Assembly: GCA_964036195.1 (NCBI GenBank)
Contig: OZ038450.1
Coordinates: forward strand, 20,923,208 to 20,987,207
Reading direction: 5' to 3'
DNA: 64,000 nucleotides
Source: Sphaerolaimus hirsutus
Taxonomy: Eukaryota > Nematoda > Chromadorea > Monhysterida > Sphaerolaimidae
Below are positions 60,101-64,000 of this stretch, in pieces. Numbering within the stretch: the first letter of the stretch is position 1; each line of letters begins with the position of its first letter. The notes below the pieces were generated by a model that was not told the DNA's origin, did no database searches, and saw nothing but the letters and a program-made list of their open reading frames with translations. The position numbers were made by a program, and so were the translations under genes.

Positions 60101-62452
60101 GTAGTTGCGGTGATTAGGTGATTTGAGGGAATGATCATGGGGCACTCCCAGACTCTGTAACTATGTTTGCTATTTTACATGGCATTTTACATGACTTTTA
60201 ACACTTTACATGACTTTCAACACTTTGCTTGACATTTTACACTTTACAGGGTCTGGGAGCGGTACCAAATGTGATATTTACGATAGCGACAGTAGCGCAA
60301 CTACCTGCCAGAGGTGCACAGCATATCGGACGAAAAAATTACGGATTCCTTTAAAAAGAAAAATAATGAATCAATGCGCCGTAAACGTGCTTATCTAACC
60401 TTCAGAAACAGTCATGGGAAACATTGCATTGTAGTGATATCGAATACACCCAATCAAGAAAGGATAAACTACTTTCTGCATGCTTATTCTGCACGACTAC
60501 CATTACAACAGTCCACTGAGCGCCGGTGCGTGTGAATGCAAGCACACATAAACGATGTAATTTATGTACACGGGCAGGTAAACCCAGCCATAGCACAGCT
60601 GGTGTAACATTGCGCGATCGCGGGAGAATTGCTTGCAACGTGAATTACGCTTTACGAGCATTTTGTTGGCGTGCAAAAAAATGATATTGAAAATGGTACA
60701 AACCGCAAAAATGGCGGCGGCAATGTCCACGATAATTTGTGTCTATGGAATTAGTGAGAAATGAAGCTGATGTCACCTGATGTCATTTGAAACGAAAAAC
60801 ATGGTTGTTGTAAATACCGTATTTCCTCGAAATACCCCCCCTTGAAATACCCCCCCCCCTCGTTTGACCCCCCCCTAGGGTTCAAACGATATGACTTTTC
60901 GATATCGATATTCGATATTCGATATTTTTTCAAAATTTTCGATATCGATATTCGATATTCGATATTTTTTTCTGAAACTCGATATTCGATATCGATACGA
61001 TATGGAACCTCGATATCGATATTCGATATTCGATATTGAAAAATGGTCGATATTCGATATTTCGATATTTTCGATATTTGATATTGCGATATGCTTTTGG
61101 TATAGCAAGGCATATTTCAAGTGGCATATTGTATTTTCATGTGGTTGCACACATGTTTAATCATCTCTTTACTGAAATGTGAATGGTACAAGTGATTTTA
61201 ACAAGCTTTACATCACTCAATGGTAGAAAATAGAAGAAAAACATGATGAATCAAAGTGTATCAGACAAATAACAATTGGTAGATATTACAGTTCATCTTT
61301 ATAACCTAATTGATTCAGGGCATGTTGCAAAAAAAATATATCAGCATTTTCTGGCTTCAAATTTAGCACTCCAACAACAATGACATTATAAATACTGTAC
61401 TTTTACTCATCAAATACAATACTATAAGCACATCAGATCAACCATAAACATCTCAAAATGAAAATGAAAAGTACATTTGGAGACACAATACAGGTTCGAT
61501 ATATCGAAAAAATGGTCGATATTCGATATCGATATTCGATATTTTTTCAAAATTTTCGATATCGATATTCGATATTCGATATTTTTTCAAAATTTTCGAT
61601 ATCCATATTCGATATTAAAAAATGGTCGATATCCGATATTCGATATTCGATACGATATATCGTTTGAACCCTACCCCCCCCCCTCTCGAGACCTATATGA
61701 AACAATCACCCCCCCCCCTCGAAATACCCCCCCCCCAAATTGAGTGTAAAGGGAACGTACATGACAATAACTGTAGTTTGTGTTCTGTGTACTGCAGAAC
61801 ACACGTTAAAACAATGTCGGAATCACGTTAGAACAGTGTTCATACCATCTACGTACTAATATTAGTCTACAGAACCTTATAAATGGCAGTTTTTGTTGCA
61901 TTTTTCGACGTCTGCGTACGTTTCAGACGACAATTTCGTACTTGGTTTTCAAAAAATCTCTTGTGAAATAATAACCCCCCCTCGAAATACCCCCCCCCCT
62001 CGTTTGACCCCCCCCCCCCTCTCGGGACCACTATGAAACAATCACCCCCCGGGGGGTATTTCGAGGAAATACGGTACTACAGATGGCACTTTACACGCAT
62101 TTTTCAACGATTTTTTAAATTCGATTTCTTCAAATCACACGGCGAATGAGAACATTCTAATGGACCCCCCAATGAACATTCTAATGGAGGATTATTCGAG
62201 AAAAAAAAAGGAATTGAAGTCGTAACTCCAACCCCCAACATACTCGAATGGCATCAAAATCGGTCGACGTACAACAGAATGGGAAGTCACGAAAAAACCT
62301 AAAATGCCACCCCCAATTTAATCCATCCCCCACACTCATACACGCCCAGCAACCGAAACGCACAGGTCGTCGTTGTTGCTGGCGTCGGAGAGGCGGCGGT
62401 TGCGCGAAGGCGACATCATGTCGTCCTCGTCCTCGATGCTGAACGGCTCCAT
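42046..62452 (-). CDS. GOLGA4: Golgin-245/GOLGA4-like GRIP-domain golgin, 22-exon gene
   Basis: Joined exons keep one frame for 4140 bp, about 1379 residues. The N-terminus (MEPFSIEDEDDMM, then RRSLEPIDSDSDARSTVTD) is acidic and Ser-rich. Next comes SQEQIKTVLNRL with AQTQDKALSRIEKLR, the segment that in vertebrate golgin-245 precedes the rod. A coiled-coil rod of about 1200 residues follows. The last two exons form a GRIP domain (EPTEFEYLRNVFYRYMTERE, then TLARVMGTVLRLPDE), which binds Arl1-GTP at the trans-Golgi. The protein tethers endosome-derived vesicles. Human GOLGA4 is longer (about 2230), mainly in the rod. The ATG at 62452 lies 12 bp inside a possible acceptor (CTCAG), so upstream coding exons beyond the first listed are possible. 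Confidence 0.93.
42459..42951. mobile_element. hAT-like MITE, CAGGGGTCTCC family, copy 1
   Basis: Ends CAGGGGTCTCC and complement, exact duplication AATCAAAG (42451-42458, 42952-42959). AGCTATCTATCTATC repeats near both ends. Confidence 0.9.
43009..43426. mobile_element. Poly-C-type MITE, TA-flanked
   Basis: CCGTATTACCTCGAA mirrored by TTCGAGGTAATACGG, TA outside. Lies between golgin exons 21 and 22. Confidence 0.8.
43562..43696 (-). CDS. GOLGA4: Golgin exon 21 (GRIP domain, first part)
   Basis: 45 codons NLASIDLDYHNPTSPIF, then FEYLRNVFYRYM; acceptor ACATTTAG, donor GTGAGT. The Tyr of FEYLRNV is the residue that contacts Arl1 in this family. Confidence 0.92.
44183..44448 (-). CDS. GOLGA4: Golgin exon 20
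   Basis: 88 codons after a shared codon, RADEDHKQLCKDYQNEV to KETMHRL; acceptor CCTCACAG, donor GTGTAC. Confidence 0.88.
44647..45722. mobile_element. Palindromic element split by a hAT-like MITE
   Basis: CACACTAGTTTTCACACGAA at the left is mirrored by TTCGTGTGAAAACTAGTGTG at the right. The inner part has GTCAACTACAGTTGAC. The element 44711-45573 sits inside it. Confidence 0.7.
44711..45573. mobile_element. hAT-like MITE, GGTCCC satellite
   Basis: Ends TAGGGTTCAAACGGGACC and complement, exact duplication CTTAGAAG (44703-44710, 45574-45581). Two (GGTCCC)n blocks lie at the ends, each with a GGTACATGG box. Confidence 0.9.
45859..46195. mobile_element. Poly-C-type MITE, TA-flanked
   Basis: CCGTATGTTCTCGAAATACC mirrored by GGTATTTCGAGGAAATACGG; ends 30 bp after the golgin exon 19 donor. 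Confidence 0.75.
46225..46439 (-). CDS. GOLGA4: Golgin exon 19
   Basis: ESYQSEMDALKSSLDQQ to EELKESH; acceptor CTTTTCAG, donor GTTGGT. Confidence 0.87.
46711..46965 (-). CDS. GOLGA4: Golgin exon 18
   Basis: LMEMSADSEQKVSTVKRK to HKAGLEKL; acceptor CATTTCAG, donor GTGCGT. Confidence 0.88.
47190..47405. mobile_element. Decayed CAGGGGTCTCC-family relic
   Basis: GCTCCAGATAGCTAGATAGC and GGGATAGATAGATG words align with the reverse-orientation copies; no intact ends. Confidence 0.5.
47533..48660. mobile_element. hAT-like element, CAGGGACGTATCC family, copy C (with nested element)
   Basis: CAGGGCCGTATCC and GGATACGTCCCTA ends, exact duplication ATTATTTC (47525-47532, 48661-48668). A GCGCCA palindrome lies inside. 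Interrupted by 47856-48562. Confidence 0.87.
47856..48562. mobile_element. hAT-like MITE, GATATCGATATTC satellite, copy 1
   Basis: Ends TAGGGTTCAAACGATAT and complement, exact duplication TATGTAGC (47848-47855, 48563-48570). Both ends are GATATCGATATTC arrays around a 350-bp non-repeated core. Confidence 0.92.
48824..49110 (-). CDS. GOLGA4: Golgin exon 17
   Basis: 95 codons plus two bases, KEHQQLEDTVNSLKQRL to REKESNE; acceptor ATTTCAG, donor GTAGGT. Confidence 0.9.
49540..49940 (-). CDS. GOLGA4: Golgin exon 16
   Basis: 133 codons, VKNMTEELNDKSATIQNL to DLRAQYE; acceptor ACATTCAG, donor GTGGGT. The longest exon. Confidence 0.9.
49968..50468. mobile_element. hAT-like MITE, CAGGGGTCTCC family, copy 2
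   Basis: Exact duplication TGGGTTAC (49960-49967, 50469-50476). Begins 27 bp upstream of the golgin exon 16 acceptor. Confidence 0.9.
50516..51180. mobile_element. TACTCGGCG MITE carrying a nested MITE
   Basis: TACTCGGAG and CCGCCGAGTA ends between TA dinucleotides. Interrupted by 50695-51164. Confidence 0.65.
50695..51164. mobile_element. hAT-like MITE, TTTTCCG satellite family, copy 3
   Basis: Ends TAGGGTGTCAA and complement. GATGTC flanks both sides (GTGATGTC and GGATGTCC). Confidence 0.82.
51601..51704 (-). CDS. GOLGA4: Golgin exon 15
   Basis: QIDSLREQIETKDDLLSQ to DMRSLE; acceptor CGTCACAG, donor GTTTGT. Phases fit both neighbours. Confidence 0.85.
52484..52949. mobile_element. hAT-like MITE, CAGGGGTCTCC family, copy 3 (reverse)
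   Basis: Flanks GCGGTCGT and GCGCTCGT match at 7 of 8. Ends 40 bp downstream of the golgin exon 14 donor. Confidence 0.87.
52990..53189 (-). CDS. GOLGA4: Golgin exon 14
   Basis: 66 codons plus two bases, AQLTDSHSAGDKIAEFE to DEIIDQT; acceptor CCCTGCAG, donor GTGTGT. Confidence 0.86.
53280..53430. mobile_element. CCCTGTAAA-type MITE, copy 3
   Basis: GCCAGTCACGCACCCTGTAAAG mirrored loosely by CTTTACAGGGTGCGAGGAGA; palindromic body. Confidence 0.6.
53478..53644 (-). CDS. GOLGA4: Golgin exon 13
   Basis: 55 codons after a shared codon, LETKCDDLHSALDTKS to EAKSSLE; acceptor TTTCCAG, donor GTTTGT. Confidence 0.85.
53949..54279 (-). CDS. GOLGA4: Golgin exon 12
   Basis: 110 codons plus one base, TVESLRASATESSDRL to KGQFK; acceptor CTTTCAG, donor GTTGGT. 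Confidence 0.86.
54548..54784 (-). CDS. GOLGA4: Golgin exon 11
   Basis: 79 codons KQREGDVSHEKATLEQQ to NDTLNK; acceptor GCCTTCAG, donor GTATTT. Confidence 0.87.
54899..55177 (-). CDS. GOLGA4: Golgin exon 10
   Basis: 93 codons EKLQVETSINSIQEKHK to GELDAE; acceptor AATCGCAG, donor GTTTGT. Heptad pattern throughout. Confidence 0.88.
55249..55395 (-). CDS. GOLGA4: Golgin exon 9
   Basis: 49 codons EADFEQKLKEQEEQ to IEQLKT; acceptor CATACAG, donor GTTGAT. Confidence 0.83.
55558..55816. mobile_element. hAT-like MITE, GCGCCA satellite family, copy 3
   Basis: Ends TAGTGATGTGAAAAGCGCC and complement, flanks ATACAGAT and ATACACAT (7 of 8). It contains two near-identical 100-bp blocks. Confidence 0.87.
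55876..55971 (-). CDS. GOLGA4: Golgin exon 8
   Basis: 32 codons AEEVQKRDSLHQEFEQKL to AIKKL; acceptor TGACACAG, donor GTATGC. Confidence 0.85.
56066..56234. repeat. Palindromic repeat
   Basis: CTCAAAATTGAGTACTCATA is mirrored by TATGAGTACTCAATTTTGAG, inside GTTTACT/AGTAAAC. Confidence 0.7.
56362..56489 (-). CDS. GOLGA4: Golgin exon 7
   Basis: AKAQSENEESMAKLNGEI to QAVGL; acceptor TTTGCAG, donor GTGAAG. Completes a TAT codon with exon 6. Confidence 0.83.
56848..57037 (-). CDS. GOLGA4: Golgin exon 6
   Basis: 63 codons plus one base, IDSAMTSLIESRISADYR to RKVEEQ; acceptor TCTCCCAG, donor GTGAGT. Confidence 0.88.
57335..57522. mobile_element. TACTCGGCG-family MITE, third copy
   Basis: TACCGAGTGG to GTCCGCCGAGTG with the shared ATTATTCAGATGGGTTA core. 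Confidence 0.55.
57649..57807 (-). CDS. GOLGA4: Golgin exon 5
   Basis: 53 codons KLNSTESETKIKKLEEL to KFENEQ; acceptor CTGCGCAG, donor GTGTGC. Coiled coil. Confidence 0.85.
57948..58315. mobile_element. Poly-C-type MITE, TA-flanked
   Basis: CCGTATTACCACGAAATACC mirrored by TTCGAGGTAATACG. Between golgin exons 4 and 5. Confidence 0.72.
58461..58559 (-). CDS. GOLGA4: Golgin exon 4
   Basis: 33 codons TVLAQTQDKALSRIEKL to AQLEK; acceptor GCTTGCAG, donor GTAAGT. Confidence 0.9.
58622..58744 (-). CDS. GOLGA4: Golgin exon 3
   Basis: Acceptor TTTTAGGTCAG, 41 codons SQEQIKTVLNRL to KENEKCR, donor GTTAGC. Corresponds to the SKEQLIQRL region of GOLGA4. Confidence 0.88.
58847..59356. mobile_element. 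hAT-like MITE, CAGGGGTCTCC family, copy 4 (reverse)
   Basis: Exact duplication GTAGTGAC (58839-58846, 59357-59364). About 100 bp upstream of golgin exon 3. Confidence 0.9.
59635..59863. repeat. Long palindrome
   Basis: Arms of about 100 bp (GAAAATGCAGTGAAGCATAC against its complement; GCATTTAAAAAATATTT in the middle). Confidence 0.75.
59984..60098 (-). CDS. GOLGA4: Golgin exon 2
   Basis: Acceptor AACTACAG, encodes MTLFSSMDQQNRRSLEP to AAGCPFL, donor GTAGGT. Confidence 0.85.
60139..60266. mobile_element. CCCTGTAAA-type MITE, copy 4
   Basis: GCACTCCCAGACTCTGTAA mirrored by TTTACAGGGTCTGGGAGC; 40 bp upstream of golgin exon 2. Confidence 0.65.
60817..62074. mobile_element. Poly-C MITE, TA-flanked, with nested hAT-like MITE
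   Basis: Same family as 2253-2709, including the core near 61738-61965. Interrupted at a C run by 60876-61673. Confidence 0.85.
60876..61673. mobile_element. hAT-like MITE, GATATCGATATTC satellite, copy 2
   Basis: Ends TAGGGTTCAAACGATAT and complement in reverse orientation to copy 1. It is flanked by eight C on each side, consistent with an 8-bp duplication of a C run. Confidence 0.88.
62364..62452 (-). CDS. GOLGA4: Golgin exon 1 (first recognised)
   Basis: From the ATG: MEPFSIEDEDDMMSPSRNRR to NNDD, donor GTGCGT, phase 2. Confidence 0.75.
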
Positions 62453-62472
62453 GATGGACGAACTCTGAGTTG

Positions 62473-62693
62473 GCAAGGTTCCAGCGTGCGTGGTTCAAAG
62501 GTGTGAACTATACACGTGCGCGTCGTGGGCACGGCAATGGATAGTGATGTAACAGGCTAATTAAAAGTTCATCAGGTGTTGAATTTGAAATATAAAGGGC
62601 AAAGGTAATAAAATTTTCGTTAATGCCACATTTTGCCTGTATGCTCAAAACGCCAATTAAACGTCAAAGGTTTATATCGCCATCCCGTACCAC
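62473..62693. other. Upstream of the first recognised golgin exon
   Basis: No gene or clear promoter motif seen. If the CTCAG at about 62465-62469 is an acceptor, this is intron. Confidence 0.4.
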
Positions 62694-63596
62694 CAAGGAC
62701 GTATCCAGGGACGTATCCAGGATTTTTGAGCGGGGGGGGGCTGCTTGTTTACGGGGGCCGGCGAGCGGGGGGGGCTCAGCCCCCCCCCCCTAAATTTTTT
62801 CCCTATATAGGGACGGAAAGGCGTTTTGGCGCCAGCGCCTTACCATGGCGCCACGCCATGGCGCTTTTGGCGTTGGCGCCAGCGCCAGGAACCGCTTTAT
62901 ATGGATTTAAATATGCATACATATGCGGCGAAAGCCGCGAAAATGTGTTCATTTTCAAGGATATTTGTTTACAGGGACTGATCCGCTAAAACTACAATGT
63001 ATGGGGAAGTAATTGCGCGCTTGCGCGCAAAAAATTTTAAGAAACATCGAAAAATGTATAGGAAAAATTGCATTTTACGGGACTTTTTAGGTCTCACCCC
63101 GGGAAGGGGGGGGGGGGCTGCAGCCCCCCCCGCCCCCCCCCCTGGATACGGCCCTGGACGTATCCAGGGGGGGGGGGGCGGGGGGGGCTGCAGCCCCCCC
63201 CCCCGTTCCCGGGTGAGACCGGAAAAAATCGAGAAAAATGCCGTTTTCGGTACTAATTTCCAAAGTTGCTATGTAAAAATTTTGCGCGCGAGCGCGCATT
63301 TTTCCACCGTCGACGGGAATTATTGGAACATCGGTACCCTCAAATATCTGTAAAATACGTTGAATTTCGTGCCCATCTCTCCATGTGTATGTATATTTAC
63401 ATACATATCAGCGGTTCATGGCGCCAGCGCCAACGCCAATGGCGCCATGGCGTGGCGTCTACGAATGGCGCCAGCGCCATGGCGCCATTCCGCCACTGTA
63501 CAGGTAAAATTTTAGGGGGGGGGGGCTGAGCCCCCCCCTTTCGCCGGGCTCCGTAAACAAACAGCCCCCCGCTCAAAAATCCCGGATACGTCCCTG
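62694..63596. mobile_element. hAT-like element, CAGGGACGTATCC family, copy B (outer)
   Basis: CAAGGACGTATCC and GGATACGTCCCTG ends, exact duplication CGTACCAC (62686-62693, 63597-63604). Copy A is inserted 12 bp from its left end. Confidence 0.85.
62706..63156. mobile_element. hAT-like element, CAGGGACGTATCC family, copy A (inner, inverted)
   Basis: CAGGGACGTATCC and GGATACGGCCCTG ends, exact duplication GACGTATC (62698-62705, 63157-63164), which is part of the terminus of copy B. Confidence 0.85.
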
Positions 63597-63604
63597 CGTA
63601 CCAC

Positions 63605-64000
63605 CATACGTTGTTTTTAGACAAGTAAAAATCTTAAATGGGGGTTTCATCCGAAAAGTACACAAAGCTTCACGTTTTCAACAAAAAAAATTCTGGTAAA
63701 TCCGCTACATTGCTTGAAAAATAGATTAACAATTGAGGAGTTTGGTTCCGAAACTCGATAACTCCATGTTTTTCAGTTTTGTGAAAATTGCATTTGGAAC
63801 TTTGAGAGTGGCCTGAGTGGACACGCTTTGAGTGACAACCCTTGCCCAATACTTTTTGAAAAGCCAACGAATTTCTCTACATTTTCCATATTTACAATCC
63901 TCTGGCCGGCAAATATGGCTACAGTTAGGTCCATTCGACTGTCATTATGGCAACAAATTTTACTAACAAAATTTTATAACGAGTTTCGGATGCAAACTTC
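63605..64000. other. No feature seen
   Basis: Unique AT-rich sequence with short, unsupported frames on both strands. Confidence 0.4.

Noticed and set aside
62181-62498. A 105-codon minus-strand frame across the first golgin exon
   Set aside because: It is out of frame with the golgin start; the MEPFSIEDEDD frame joins correctly to exon 2.
63670-63867. A 65-codon minus-strand frame with His and Cys, possible zinc finger
   Set aside because: The Cys/His spacing fits no known finger and the frame has no further support.

Overview
The window is animal nuclear DNA, most likely from an invertebrate with a transposon-rich genome; the species cannot be named. It holds three spliced host genes with GT-AG introns, metazoan trafficking proteins and a very dense layer of nested DNA transposons. 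Exons below were assembled by eye from splice sites, unbroken phase and homology to known protein families.

Layout. (1) 3789-35887, plus strand: VAMP7, a longin-type R-SNARE, in five exons. Its last intron (5189-35734) is about 30.5 kb because it contains a whole Polinton/Maverick (5490-33416, 6-bp target duplication GATAGG) and, just outside it, a 1.43-kb hAT-like element. (2) 36818-39372, minus strand: a four-exon gene for a small secreted cysteine-rich protein of unknown function. (3) 42046-62452, minus strand: a 22-exon golgin-245/GOLGA4-like gene, about 1379 residues, ending in a GRIP domain. Its introns hold most of the MITEs.

The Polinton carries, all on the plus strand: protein-primed DNA polymerase B, packaging ATPase, a small conserved protein, a basic protein, integrase, a small membrane protein, penton-like minor capsid protein, a small Gly/Ser-rich protein, an Arg/Gly-rich core-like protein, double-jelly-roll major capsid protein and an adenovirus-type protease. 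Nearly all are broken by stops, frameshifts or insertions, so the element is dead. A Penelope-like retroelement of the Naiad type (GIY-YIG domain before the reverse transcriptase) sits inside the minor capsid gene with a 957-codon uninterrupted frame. Its 3' region holds every core strand of a hammerhead ribozyme, but in an unusual linear order. The right third of the Polinton (22.8-32.7 kb) has a GC-rich tandem-repeat island, several small ORFs and a possible two-exon gene on the minus strand.

Repeats. At least eight non-autonomous families with 8-bp duplications (hAT-like) and several TA-flanked families are resolved, many with exact duplications and with element-in-element nesting. A recurring design is a short terminal inverted repeat enclosing a short-period satellite (GCGCCA, TTTTCCG, GATATCGATATTC, GGTCCC, TTCGAAAA). 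Two families share the same terminus but carry different satellites. No tRNA, rRNA or CRISPR array was seen.
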